A stretch of DNA of 64,000 nt from Pedococcus bigeumensis (GTDB taxonomy: Bacteria > Actinomycetota > Actinomycetes > Actinomycetales > Dermatophilaceae). Every line of letters starts with the position of its first letter. Position 1 is the stretch's first letter. The DNA lies in assembly GCF_006438965.1 (NCBI RefSeq), contig NZ_RCZM01000006.1:143912-207911 (forward strand), read 5' to 3'. Positions 26,384 through 35,427 of the stretch are shown piece after piece. A program made the translations under genes and the position numbers. Below the pieces are notes generated by a model, which was given only the letters and a program-made list of their open reading frames with translations, was not told the DNA's origin and searched no databases.

Positions 26384-27340
26384 TCAGCTCTTGCGGGTGG
26401 CCGCCACGAGGACGGCCTTGGCGCCGGTCTTCTCGGCCACGACGAGGACCGAGTCGCCGACCTTGACGTCGGTGGCCATGCCGCGGGTGTCGGCGCCCAC
26501 GGCATAGGTGGCAGTGAAGTCATCCGTGCTCTTGACCGTGATGGAGGTGCCGCTGGCCTTGGTGACCTCGCCGCGCTGGAGGGTCATCACGGTGGCCGTG
26601 CCGTTGTCCTGCACCGTGAACTCACCGTGCTGCACGTTGCCGAGACCCATGGCTCCACGCATGAGCGGACCGACGCCGTTGCCCATGCCGTTACCCATGC
26701 CGTTGCCCATCCCGTCGCGCTGCCCGGGCCCCTGCCCGCGCGGCGCCTGCGGTCCCTGGGGGAGCCGATCGAGCTTCTTCTGCTGTCCGGGTGGCAGGGC
26801 GCCTCCGTCACGAACCCGCTCGATCCGGTCGGCGCGGTCCCCGTGCCCGATGGCGCGCACGGCCACCAGACCGACCACCCCGACCAGGGCGAGCACCATC
26901 AGCGCAGCCAGGCAGCCGGCCACGATCACGGCGATGGTGCCACCGGTCGTCGACGTCGCCTGACGCCAAAGGCCCGGCTGCTTCGGACCACCAGGACCAG
27001 CGGGGCCACCGTGACCGTGACCACCGGGGCCGCGGGGGGCGGCACCGACGGGACCTGAGCCCGGACCGAAGGGGCCGCCTCCACCGCCGACGGGTCCACC
27101 TGCGGCAGGGCCTCCCGCAGCGGGTCCACCGGCTGCCGAAGCCGTCGGAGGAGCGACCGGTGACGGCCCCGCGTCGGCCGGACCCGCGCCTGCGGCCTCC
27201 GAGACGGCGGGCAGCGGTTGGGTGGCAGCGGGCGGTGCACTCTGTGTCTCCTGCTCCGAACCCGGGACGGCAGGATCCCGGGGTGGCTTCGCGGCCCCCT
27301 TGGGAGCGCGGGGCTTGCTGGGTTCGGTCGGCTCCGACAT
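26384..27340 (-). CDS. Single-pass membrane protein with Gly/Pro-rich head and DUF5666-like tail
   Basis: This 318-aa protein is built in three parts. Residues 1-140 are low-complexity, Pro/Ala then Gly/Pro rich (GGPAAGGPAAGGP and similar). One hydrophobic helix follows (TIAVIVAGCLAALMVLALVGVVG). The extracytoplasmic region includes a GMGNGMGNGMGNG repeat and ends in a small beta-domain of about 75 residues (EFTVQDNGTATVMTLQRGEVTKASGTSITVKSTD) resembling DUF5666. Such domains probably bind a surface partner; the role is unknown. The ATG at 27340 has a GAGAGGA ribosome site; the longer frame lacks one. Confidence 0.65.
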   Translation of the reverse strand: MSEPTEPSKPRAPKGAAKPPRDPAVPGSEQETQSAPPAATQPLPAVSEAAGAGPADAGPSPVAPPTASAAGGPAAGGPAAGGPVGGGGGPFGPGSGPVGAAPRGPGGHGHGGPAGPGGPKQPGLWRQATSTTGGTIAVIVAGCLAALMVLALVGVVGLVAVRAIGHGDRADRIERVRDGGALPPGQQKKLDRLPQGPQAPRGQGPGQRDGMGNGMGNGMGNGVGPLMRGAMGLGNVQHGEFTVQDNGTATVMTLQRGEVTKASGTSITVKSTDDFTATYAVGADTRGMATDVKVGDSVLVVAEKTGAKAVLVAATRKS

Positions 27341-27521
27341 GGTGCGTCCTCTCGTTGGCACAAGTGTGGAGGACCACCCTGTGCATGGCATGGGAAATGG
27401 CTGAGAGTCCAGAGGCCCCGGCCAAGGCGACTACCGTGGTGCGGTGGCCGCCATATCCTCACCCCGCCCGCCGACCGCCCCGTCGGCTGCCGGATCGACA
27501 GCTCGGTCCACCGCTCGGTCG

Positions 27522-29750
27522 ATGGCGGACGACGTACGGCAGCGGACCGACGACGAGCTCGCGGCGTTGCTGCGACGTCGGCAGGACCTGGCCCGTCCAG
27601 CCCCTGCCGACCTGTCGTCCCTCGCTGCCCGGGCCAGCACCCGGGCGAGTGTGCAGCGGGCCGTCGACTCACTGGACCTGGCCCACCTCCAGGTCCTCGA
27701 AGCCGCTGTTGCTGCGACCTCCCCGCTCGACACCACGGCTGTGGGCACCCTCCTCGGGGTCACCCCCTCCGAGATCGAGGCGCTGCTCGACGACCTCTGG
27801 ACGCTCGCCCTGCTCTGGGGCAGTCCCGAGGGGCTGCGCGTGACGCGCACCGTCGTCGAGGTCCTGCCGCACCCCGCGGGGCTTGGGCCCAGGGCGGCCG
27901 ACACCTTCGTGGACATCCCGCCGACCGACACCATCCCGGCACTCCTCGCGGACGCGCCAGCCGCAGCGCGCGCCATCCTCGACCGGCTGACCTGGGGACC
28001 ACCGCTGGCCGTGCTCCCGCCCGGGACTCCCGAGCGGTTGGCAACCGGTGCGCGCTGGCTGCTCGAACACCACCTCGTCTTCTCCCCGTCGGCCGACCAG
28101 CTGGTGCTGCCCCGTGAGGTGGCGCTCGCCCTGCGCGAGGGACGCAGCCATGCCGCGCCGGCCCTCCAGCCGCCCGGCCTCGAGGGCCAGACCCGCGCCG
28201 CCGCCGAGGTCGACGCCGCCGCCGGCCAGCAGGTCACCGACCTCCTTGCCCTGGTCGACGAGCTCGCCGCCGAATGGGGCCTCCGCCCCCCTCGGGTGCT
28301 CCGCTCCGGCGGCCTCGCCGTCCGAGACCTCAAACGGCTCGCCTCCGTGCTCGACGTGGACGAGGCCCGCGCTGCCTTCGTCGCCGAGCTCACGTATGCC
28401 GCCGGCCTCCTCGCGGACGACGGCTCACTCGACCCTTCGTGGGCTCCAACCCCCGCCTACGACGAGTGGCAGCAGCACCCCGGCGACCAGCGCTGGGCCG
28501 TGCTCGCCCGGGCCTGGCTGCTCACCACCCGGGCGCCGCACCTCGTCGGCACCACGCCCGCCGGCGCGTCCGGAACCGTCAACGCGCTCGGGCCCGACGC
28601 GCACTGGCCACCGGCCCGTGGCCTGCGCAGGGACGTCCTCGACCAGCTCGCCGCCGCCCCAGTAGGACTGGCTCCTGACCGGGCCCGCGTGGGCACCGCA
28701 CTGGGCTGGCACCGTCCGCGCCGGGTCCCGGCCAGCCTCGACACCGTGGTCGCCGCGGTGCTCGGCGAGGCCGAGTGGCTGGGCGTGACCGGTCGTGGGG
28801 CGATCTCGAGCGCCGGACGTGCCCTCCTCGCGGGCCGCTCCGACGCGGAGCTGGCCGCCGCCATGCAGCCACACCTCCCCGAACCCATCGAGCACGTGCT
28901 GCTCCAGGCCGACCTGACCGCCATCGCCCCGGGCCCGCTGGCCGGAGGACTGGCCACCTTCATGCGACTGGTGGCCGACGTCGAGTCGCGCGGCGGCGCC
29001 ACCGTCTACCGGTTCAACCAGGACTCGGTCCGTCGGTGCCTGGACGCCGGATGGTCCGTCGACCAGGTGCTGGGAGCGTTGACCGACGCCAGCCACACAC
29101 CTGTCCCCCAGCCGCTGGACTACCTCATCCGAGACGTGGCCCGTCGGCACGGGCAGGCGCGCGTGGGGGCCATGCGGGCCTACATCCGCTGCGACGACGA
29201 GGCCACCCTGGGCGCGATGATCGCCGACCGTGAGCTGTCGCCGCTCCAGCTGAGGAACATCGCCCCGACCATCCTGGTGTCACCGGTGGCGGCTGAGACG
29301 GTGCTGGACTTCTTGCGCGAGAACGGCTTTGCGCCCGCAGCCGAGACTCCGGACGGCGGAATCATCGTCCCCACCGCAGGGCAGCACCGCACACCCCTCC
29401 AACGACGACCCGCCCCCATCACCGCCCAAGCGGTCGACGACGAGCTGGTCACCACCATGGTCGGTGCGCTGCGCGCCGGCGAGGAGGCCGCGGCATACCA
29501 GCGCGAGGAGGTAGCGAGCAGGCCGGGACCCAGCCTGCCGAGCACCGACCCCACCACGACCCTGGCGGTGCTCCGCGACGCGGCAGCCGACCGGCAGTCG
29601 GTCTGGCTGGGCTACTCCGACGCGGACGGCCGGGTGCTTCGGATCCTCTTCTACCCCGAGCGGGTGGAGGGCGGCCGGGTGCACGGGACGGCTGATGGGG
29701 CGGCACGCACCCTGTCGATCCACCGGGTGACGGGCGCCGTGCAGGGCTGA
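27522..29750 (+). CDS. Helicase-associated (XPB N-terminal-like) protein
   Basis: This 742-aa protein of the actinobacterial helicase-associated family has regions related to XPB/Ssl2 accessory domains. It begins ADDVRQRTDDELAALLRRRQDLARPAPADLSSLAARAST, carries paired winged-helix-like repeats, and ends with a WYL-like piece (SVWLGYSDADGRVLRILFYPERVEGGRVHG). It has no Walker motifs, so it is not itself a helicase; it probably partners the XPB helicase encoded at 31633 in DNA repair. I chose the ATG at 27522, where the conserved N terminus begins; a GTG at 27444 would add a repetitive STARSTARS stretch. Confidence 0.8.
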   Translation: MADDVRQRTDDELAALLRRRQDLARPAPADLSSLAARASTRASVQRAVDSLDLAHLQVLEAAVAATSPLDTTAVGTLLGVTPSEIEALLDDLWTLALLWGSPEGLRVTRTVVEVLPHPAGLGPRAADTFVDIPPTDTIPALLADAPAAARAILDRLTWGPPLAVLPPGTPERLATGARWLLEHHLVFSPSADQLVLPREVALALREGRSHAAPALQPPGLEGQTRAAAEVDAAAGQQVTDLLALVDELAAEWGLRPPRVLRSGGLAVRDLKRLASVLDVDEARAAFVAELTYAAGLLADDGSLDPSWAPTPAYDEWQQHPGDQRWAVLARAWLLTTRAPHLVGTTPAGASGTVNALGPDAHWPPARGLRRDVLDQLAAAPVGLAPDRARVGTALGWHRPRRVPASLDTVVAAVLGEAEWLGVTGRGAISSAGRALLAGRSDAELAAAMQPHLPEPIEHVLLQADLTAIAPGPLAGGLATFMRLVADVESRGGATVYRFNQDSVRRCLDAGWSVDQVLGALTDASHTPVPQPLDYLIRDVARRHGQARVGAMRAYIRCDDEATLGAMIADRELSPLQLRNIAPTILVSPVAAETVLDFLRENGFAPAAETPDGGIIVPTAGQHRTPLQRRPAPITAQAVDDELVTTMVGALRAGEEAAAYQREEVASRPGPSLPSTDPTTTLAVLRDAAADRQSVWLGYSDADGRVLRILFYPERVEGGRVHGTADGAARTLSIHRVTGAVQG

Positions 29751-29760
29751 CCGTCGCAGG

Positions 29761-30702
29761 TCAGGCGCCGCCGGCGAGCGCCTTCACGACGTTGGAGGGT
29801 GACGGGCGACCGAGGTGGCCGGCCATCCACACGCTCGTCTGCACCAAGCTGGCGAGGTCGACGCCGGTCTCCACACCCGCGCCGTCCAGGGCCCAGACGA
29901 GGTCCTCGGTGGCGAGGTTGCCGGTCGCGCTCTTGGCGTAGGGGCAGCCACCGAGGCCACCGGTGGACGCGTCGACGACGGTGACGCCGTGCCGCAGCGC
30001 GGTCATCGTGTTGGCGAGCGCCTGGCCGTAGGTGTCGTGGAAGTGCACCCCGATCCGGTCGGCCCCGATGCCGCGGGCGTCGAGCGCGTCGAGCAGTCGG
30101 CTCACGTGGCCAGTGGTGCCGGTGCCGATCGTGTCGCCCAGCGAGAGCTGGTCGGCGCCGAGGTCCATCAGCCGCTCTGCGACGTCGACCACCTGCTCGA
30201 CGGGGACGGGCCCTTCCCACGGGTCGCCGAAGCACATCGACACGTAGGCGCGGACCCACAGCCCGGCATCCTTGGCGCGTGCCACGACGGGGGCAAACAT
30301 CTCGACCGACTCGGCCACGCTGCGGTTCAGGTTCTTGCGGGCGAAGGTCTCGGTGGCGCTGCCGAAGATGGCAATCGCACCGACCCCTGCGTCGAGCGCG
30401 TTGTCGAGGCCGCGCTCGTTGGGCACGAGGACAGGGCGACGTGGGCCTCGGCCGACGTCGCCGAGGTCGGCCAGCACCTCGCGGGCGTCGGCGAGCTGCG
30501 GCACCCAGGTCGGCGGGACGAACGAGGTCGTCTCGATCGTCTCGAGTCCGGCGGCGGCCAGTCGGCGGATGAACTCCGCCTTCACGGCGGCCGGGACGAC
30601 GGCCTTCTCGTTCTGCAGACCGTCGCGCGGGCCCACCTCGTAGATGGTGACCCGGCTCGGCAGCTCCGGGTTCGGTTCGCGCTGGGGCAGTCCGTTGGTC
30701 AC
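29761..30702 (-). CDS. Hydroxymethylglutaryl-CoA lyase
   Basis: This 313-aa TIM-barrel enzyme cleaves HMG-CoA to acetyl-CoA and acetoacetate in leucine breakdown. It has YEVGPRDGLQNEKAVVP (catalytic Arg-Asp), TTSFVPPTWVPQLADA, metal ligands in HFHDTYGQALANTM, and the signature loop GGLGGCPYAKSATGN with the catalytic cysteine. The start is a GTG at 30702 with GGCAGGA upstream. It is antisense between the helicase-associated and DUF4190/XPB genes and has no leucine-catabolic neighbours. Confidence 0.92.
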   Translation of the reverse strand: MTNGLPQREPNPELPSRVTIYEVGPRDGLQNEKAVVPAAVKAEFIRRLAAAGLETIETTSFVPPTWVPQLADAREVLADLGDVGRGPRRPVLVPNERGLDNALDAGVGAIAIFGSATETFARKNLNRSVAESVEMFAPVVARAKDAGLWVRAYVSMCFGDPWEGPVPVEQVVDVAERLMDLGADQLSLGDTIGTGTTGHVSRLLDALDARGIGADRIGVHFHDTYGQALANTMTALRHGVTVVDASTGGLGGCPYAKSATGNLATEDLVWALDGAGVETGVDLASLVQTSVWMAGHLGRPSPSNVVKALAGGA

Positions 30703-30798
30703 GGTCTGATCCTGCCATTGCCGGACCGGCCAACGGGCCCCGTCGGCAGGGGTTAGATTTGCACCCGAACGCAGGCGACGCCCGAAGGGACGCACGAC

Positions 30799-31629
30799 AT
30801 GAGCGACACCCCACGCAACGACGAGACCCCCGAGTACCGCGACCCGACCGCGCCCAGCGACCCCACGGCCCCGAGCGACTCGCCCAGCGACTCCAGCAGC
30901 TCCGACGACTCGGACACATCGGGCGGCTCCTTCGACCTCACGTCGCCGATCGAGACCAACCAGACGCAGGAAGTCCCGCCCATCCCGCCGGCTCCAGCCA
31001 GCCCCTCGGCGCCCCAGCCCGCTTCGCCCTACGCCGCGCCGCCGGGGCCGCCCGCTCCGCCCGCAGCCCCGGAGAGCTGGACGGGTGGACAGCCGGGTGG
31101 ACAGCCGGTCTACGGCCCACCCCCCGGCTCGGCGCAACAGAACCCGTATGCCGCGCCGCAGGCTGGCGTCGGTGCGCCGCCTCCGCCGCACAACCCCTAC
31201 GCGAGCACCCCGGGCGCCGGTCAGCCGAACCCCTACGCGCGTCAGCAGTACCCGACCCAGGGCCAGGTCCAGGGTGGCTACGCCGGCGCGCCGGGCTACG
31301 GCGCACCGGGCTACGGCGCCGCGCCGTACGGCGCTCCTGGCTACGGCGCCCCGGTGTATGCCGCGCCCCAGTCGCTCAGCGGCAACACCATTGCCCTGCT
31401 GGTCGTGTCCGGGCTGATGACGCTCGGCTGCCTCGTCGGAGTCGTCGGCCTGATCTTCGGCATCATCGCCGCCACCAAGAAGGATCAGCCGGCCGAGTCG
31501 GCGAAGTACACCCGCTGGGGATGGATCGCGGTGGGTGTCACCCTCGTTCTGGCGGCTGTCGGCATCGTGGCGTTCATCGCCCTGGTGGCCACGACCGGGA
31601 CTTCCTCATCATTCAACTCGGGGTACTAG
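30799..31629 (+). CDS. DUF4190 membrane protein with Pro/Tyr/Gly-rich head
   Basis: This 276-aa protein has 190 low-complexity N-terminal residues: acidic Ser/Asp, then Pro/Ala, then PYAxPxxG and GYGAPGYGA repeats. Two membrane helices follow (IALLVVSGLMTLGCLVGVVGLIFGIIAA and WIAVGVTLVLAAVGIVAFIALVA), the DUF4190 arrangement. The head probably extends into the cytoplasm; the function is unknown. Three bases separate it from the XPB start, so the two are cotranscribed, though a functional link is not evident. Confidence 0.78.
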   Translation: MSDTPRNDETPEYRDPTAPSDPTAPSDSPSDSSSSDDSDTSGGSFDLTSPIETNQTQEVPPIPPAPASPSAPQPASPYAAPPGPPAPPAAPESWTGGQPGGQPVYGPPPGSAQQNPYAAPQAGVGAPPPPHNPYASTPGAGQPNPYARQQYPTQGQVQGGYAGAPGYGAPGYGAAPYGAPGYGAPVYAAPQSLSGNTIALLVVSGLMTLGCLVGVVGLIFGIIAATKKDQPAESAKYTRWGWIAVGVTLVLAAVGIVAFIALVATTGTSSSFNSGY

Positions 31630-31632
31630 CCG

Positions 31633-33279
31633 GTGCCTGATGGCCCGCTGATCGTCCAGAGCGACAAGACGCTGCTGCTGGAGGTCGACCACCCCCGCGC
31701 CGAGGAGGCGCGCCGGGCGATCGCCCCGTTCGCCGAGCTCGAACGCGCCCCCGAGCACATCCACACCTACCGGGTCACCCCGCTGGGCCTGTGGAACGCG
31801 CGCGCGGCCGGTCACGACGCCGAGCAGGTCGTCAACGCCCTCATCACCTTCAGCCGGTATGCCGTGCCGCACGCCCTGCTCGTCGACGTCGCCGACACGA
31901 TGGACCGCTACGGCCGCCTCACCCTCGAGAAGGACCCCGAGCACGGCCTGGTGCTTCGCACCACCGACCGGCCGGTGCTCGAGGAAGTGTTGCGGCACAA
32001 GAAGATCAAGCCGCTGATCGGTGAGCGGATCGACGCAGACCGGGTCATCGTGCACCCCTCGGAGCGCGGCCACCTCAAGCAGGAGCTGCTCAAGGTCGGT
32101 TGGCCTGCGGAGGACGAGGCAGGCTACGTCGACGGCGAGGCGCACGCCATCGACCTCGACAACAAGGACTGGTCGCTGCGGCCCTACCAGCAGCAGGCCG
32201 TCGACGGTTTCTGGCACGGCGGGTCCGGTGTCGTGGTCCTCCCCTGCGGTGCCGGCAAGACCCTCGTCGGTGCTGGGGCGATGGCCGTGGCGAAGGCCAC
32301 CACCCTCATCCTCGTGACCAACACGGTGTCCGCGCGGCAGTGGCGCGACGAGCTGCTCAAGCGCACCTCGCTCACCGACGAGGAGATCGGCGAGTACTCC
32401 GGTGCCCGTAAGGAGATCCGGCCGGTCACCATCGCGACCTACCAGGTGCTGACGACCCGCCGGAAGGGCGTCTACACCCACCTCGACCTGCTCGACGCCC
32501 GCGACTGGGGCCTGATCATCTACGACGAGGTGCACCTGCTCCCGGCGCCGATCTTCCGGATGACCGCCGACCTCCAGGCCCGTCGTCGGCTCGGCCTCAC
32601 CGCGACCCTCGTGCGCGAGGACGGCCGCGAGGCCGACGTCTTCTCGCTGATCGGCCCGAAGCGCTACGACGCCCCCTGGAAGGACATCGAGGCGCAGGGC
32701 TACATCGCCCCCGCGGACTGCGTCGAGGTGCGCGTCACGCTCCCCGACGCCGACCGTCTCGCGTATGCCGTGGCCGAACCGGAGGACCGCTACCGGCTGT
32801 CCTCGTGCAGCCCGGTCAAGAACCCCGTGGTCGAACGGATCGTGGCCCAGCACAAGGGTGAACCCACCCTCGTCATCGGCCAGTACCTCGACCAGCTGGC
32901 GGAGCTGTCCGAGCGGCTCAACGCCGACGTCATCACCGGCGAGACCCCGGTCGCCCAGCGGCAGAAGCTGTTCCAGGCCTTCCGGGTCGGCGAGATCAGC
33001 CTGCTCGTGGTCTCCAAGGTGGCGAACTTCTCGATCGACCTGCCCGAGGCCAGCGTGGCCATCCAGGTGTCCGGGACGTTCGGCTCCCGACAGGAAGAGG
33101 CCCAGCGGCTCGGCCGGGTGCTCCGTCCCAAGGGCGACGGCCGCACCGCGCACTTCTACACGGTCGTCTCCCGGGACACGGTCGACGCCGAGTTCGCTGC
33201 CCACCGGCAGCGCTTCCTCGCCGAGCAGGGCTACGCCTACCGCATCGTCGACGCCGACGACGTGGACGCCACCGCCTGA
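31633..33279 (+). CDS. DNA repair helicase XPB
   Basis: This superfamily 2 helicase (548 aa) of the bacterial XPB type unwinds DNA 3'-5' with ATP. Visible are the N-terminal DNA-damage-recognition-like domain, LRPYQQQAVDGFW, Walker A (LPCGAGKTLVGAG, near residue 205), the DEVH box (IYDEVHLLPAP, near 297), the RED-like motif LVREDGREADVF, and motif VI (QEEAQRLGRVLRPK). It is close to mycobacterial XPB. The GTG at 31633 follows the DUF4190 stop directly. The helicase-associated protein encoded 2 kb upstream is the likely partner. Confidence 0.93.
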   Translation: MPDGPLIVQSDKTLLLEVDHPRAEEARRAIAPFAELERAPEHIHTYRVTPLGLWNARAAGHDAEQVVNALITFSRYAVPHALLVDVADTMDRYGRLTLEKDPEHGLVLRTTDRPVLEEVLRHKKIKPLIGERIDADRVIVHPSERGHLKQELLKVGWPAEDEAGYVDGEAHAIDLDNKDWSLRPYQQQAVDGFWHGGSGVVVLPCGAGKTLVGAGAMAVAKATTLILVTNTVSARQWRDELLKRTSLTDEEIGEYSGARKEIRPVTIATYQVLTTRRKGVYTHLDLLDARDWGLIIYDEVHLLPAPIFRMTADLQARRRLGLTATLVREDGREADVFSLIGPKRYDAPWKDIEAQGYIAPADCVEVRVTLPDADRLAYAVAEPEDRYRLSSCSPVKNPVVERIVAQHKGEPTLVIGQYLDQLAELSERLNADVITGETPVAQRQKLFQAFRVGEISLLVVSKVANFSIDLPEASVAIQVSGTFGSRQEEAQRLGRVLRPKGDGRTAHFYTVVSRDTVDAEFAAHRQRFLAEQGYAYRIVDADDVDATA

Positions 33280-33289
33280 CCCCACGCAC

Positions 33290-34081
33290 ATGAGCGACGC
33301 TCGGCCGCCCGACAGCGCACCGCCACCCGTGCGCACTGGCTTGCGCGGGTGGCGGCGAGCGGGGGTCGAGCTGGCCGGACTGGTCGTGGGACTGTTCCTG
33401 TTCTCGAGGCTGCGCAACCTGGCAGGCACTGATGTCAGGTGGGCGACCGAAAACGCTCATGCGCTGCAGGCTGTGGAGCGTGGCCTCAGTCTGGATGTCG
33501 AGGTCGCCGTCAACCATTGGCTTGCCTCGCACCCCACGCTGATGGTGGTGGCGGTCCTCTACTACCGGCTCTACTACCTGCCGGTGGTCGGGGTGTTGCT
33601 GTGGGTGCTGGTCCGGCACCCTCGGGCGTACCGGACCATCCGCCGCACCCTCATCGTCATGCTGTTCTTGGCTCTCCTGGTCTTCTGGTTGGTGCCGCTG
33701 TCCCCACCGCGTTTCGCCCTGCCCGGCATCATCGACATCGTGGCCGAGCACGACCCTGTCGCCGGCAAGGCCTCCCGAGATCTCACGACGGGGCAGAACC
33801 ACTTCTCGGCGATGCCGAGCCTGCACGTGGCCTGGTGCGCGCTTGGCGCGTATGCCGCGTGGCTGGCCTTGCGTGGGAAGCACCCGCGGCTCGCTCGACT
33901 CCCCTGGCTGCTGCCCGTCGGCATGGTCCCTGTCGTCATCGGCACGGGCAACCACTACGTGCTGGACGTGGCCGGGAGCGTGCTGCTCCTGGCACTCTCG
34001 ATCGCCGCGAGTGCATCATGGCAGCGCCACGGCCGACTCCAGCTCCACCGGCCCAGGGGGCGGAATCGCTCGGTCGGCTGA
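33290..34081 (+). CDS. PAP2-superfamily membrane phosphatase / inositol-phosphotransferase-like
   Basis: This is a 263-aa membrane protein of the PAP2 / Aur1-like group, with six predicted helices. Two catalytic motifs are clear: NHFSAMPSLHVAWC (SxH) and GTGNHYVLDVAGS (the second His and Asp). Such enzymes remove or transfer phosphate headgroups on lipids, such as polyprenyl or inositol phospholipids. The first motif region (LSPPRF) is degenerate, as in the Aur1/Ipt1-like branch. It starts 10 bp after xpb and may be in the same transcript. Confidence 0.85.
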   Translation: MSDARPPDSAPPPVRTGLRGWRRAGVELAGLVVGLFLFSRLRNLAGTDVRWATENAHALQAVERGLSLDVEVAVNHWLASHPTLMVVAVLYYRLYYLPVVGVLLWVLVRHPRAYRTIRRTLIVMLFLALLVFWLVPLSPPRFALPGIIDIVAEHDPVAGKASRDLTTGQNHFSAMPSLHVAWCALGAYAAWLALRGKHPRLARLPWLLPVGMVPVVIGTGNHYVLDVAGSVLLLALSIAASASWQRHGRLQLHRPRGRNRSVG

Positions 34082-34171
34082 TGTGGACGAGCCCGTTACC
34101 GCCGGGCTGGTCGGCGACCGGGGAGCGCTCCCCTCGCGGCGGCATACCACTCCGGTGCTGTCGCTAAAGTG

Positions 34172-34312
34172 TTGGGGCACAGTCACTTTCGTGAGGTCGA
34201 CCCACTCCCCGAGACGCTGCCATGGGGAGGTCTCCCCATGGCGCCAGCTCTGCCACCGCTCCTACCTTCAGGTCCAGCAAGCCGAGCCGACAGGAGGCCC
34301 GGCCACACACAG
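34172..34312 (+). promoter_or_regulatory. Candidate c-di-AMP (ydaO-type) riboswitch leader
   Basis: The 240-bp leader of the CHAP hydrolase gene is structured. A TAAAGT hexamer at about 34165 could be the -10. A perfect 10-bp hairpin, GCCATGGGGA with TCCCCATGGC (34219-34242), follows GACCCACTCCCCG, and GAGCCGACAGGAGGC lies near the 3' end. The spaced blocks GACCCA and CCGACAG resemble the conserved parts of the ydaO class, which in actinobacteria typically precedes cell-wall hydrolase genes. A covariance search would settle it. Confidence 0.45.
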
Positions 34313-34324
34313 GAGCTGAACACC

Positions 34325-35107
34325 ATGGGCATCACCGCCATCACGACCAAGCCGGTTCGCCTCGCCGTGGCCTCCCTCGCGGGGCTCGGCATCGCCGGCG
34401 GGATCGCCGTCGCCGCGAACGCCGCGACGGGGACCGTCCACACGTCCAGCGCATCGCTGTCGGTGCGGTCCGGGCCGGGCACCGGGTACGCCAAGGTCGG
34501 GACCCTGGCCAAGGGCGCCAAGGTCACCATCTCGTGCCAGACCACCGGCAGCACGGTGAAGGGCACCTACGGCAGCTCGAACATCTGGGACAAGGTCGGC
34601 ACCGGCCGCTATGTCTCCGACGCCTACGTCTACACCGGCTCCGACGGTCGGGTCGCCCCCGCCTGCGGGAGCACGCTGCCCAGCAACCCCGGCACGCCCA
34701 GCGACGTGATCGGCAACAACTACCCCTACAGCGGCCAGACCTCCGGCGTGGACCGCTGGAACATGTACAAGGGCCAGTGCACCTCGTTCGCCGCCTGGCG
34801 GATCGAGAGCGTCCACAAGATCAAGGGCTTCACCAACCAGTACAAGGGCCAGCACTGGGGCAACGCGAACAGCTGGGACGACGCTGCCCGCCGCTCCGGC
34901 GTGACCGTGGCCAGCCGCCCGAAGGTCGGCGACATCGCGCAGTCCGACGCCGGCAGCTTCGGCCACGTGGCCTACGTCGCCAAGGTCAACGCCAACGGGA
35001 CCTTCGTCGTCGAGGAGTACAACTACGTCCACCCGGAGCACTACGGCACCCGCACGGTCAGCGTCGGCTCGGGTCGCGGCCAGTTCGACTCGTTCATCCG
35101 CTTCTGA
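34325..35107 (+). CDS. Secreted SH3-CHAP cell-wall hydrolase
   Basis: This 260-aa exported protein has a signal peptide (about residues 1-37, ending AANAA), a bacterial SH3 domain (VHTSSASLSVRSGPGTGYAKVGTLAKGAKV, residues 40-115) and a C-terminal CHAP amidase/endopeptidase domain. In the latter, the catalytic Cys lies in YKGQCTSFAAWR, the His in SFGHVAYVAKV and the acidic residue in FVVEEYNY. It probably cuts peptidoglycan peptides during growth or resuscitation. The ATG at 34325 has AGGAG ten bases upstream. The structured leader suggests riboswitch control. Confidence 0.9.
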   Translation: MGITAITTKPVRLAVASLAGLGIAGGIAVAANAATGTVHTSSASLSVRSGPGTGYAKVGTLAKGAKVTISCQTTGSTVKGTYGSSNIWDKVGTGRYVSDAYVYTGSDGRVAPACGSTLPSNPGTPSDVIGNNYPYSGQTSGVDRWNMYKGQCTSFAAWRIESVHKIKGFTNQYKGQHWGNANSWDDAARRSGVTVASRPKVGDIAQSDAGSFGHVAYVAKVNANGTFVVEEYNYVHPEHYGTRTVSVGSGRGQFDSFIRF

Positions 35108-35164
35108 GCAGTCCGGCCCCACTGACCACCACGAAACCTGAGCCAATAGACCTCACGAGCGCGG

Positions 35165-35339
35165 CAACAAGTCGCGTTCCTCCCACACTTGTTGCTCCCT
35201 CATGGTCACTAAACCCCGAATCCCGCCCTCCGTGACGACCCCAGAACAACAAGTCGCGTTCCTCCCACACTTGTTGCTCCCTCATGGTCACGAAACCCCG
35301 AATCCCGCTCTCCGTGACGACCCCAGAACAACAAGTCGG
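35165..35339. repeat. 82-bp tandem repeat module
   Basis: Two 82-bp units start at CAACAAG 35165 and 35247, followed by an 11-bp start of a third at 35329. The units differ at a few bases. The first 38 bp of each contain an 8-bp dyad, CAACAAGT with ACTTGTTG. The array lies in the 320-bp gap between the CHAP gene and the response regulator, immediately before the latter's probable promoter. Confidence 0.9.
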
Positions 35340-35427
35340 ACCAAAGAGTGGCGCACGAGCGCGGCCCACACCGACGCGCCCAGACGGCATACAGGAAACT
35401 CCCAGACTCTGCCCCGACACTGAAGCG

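Noticed and set aside
31609..33429. Long minus-strand frame opposite xpb
   Set aside because: Shadow of the helicase gene; the motifs belong to the plus strand.
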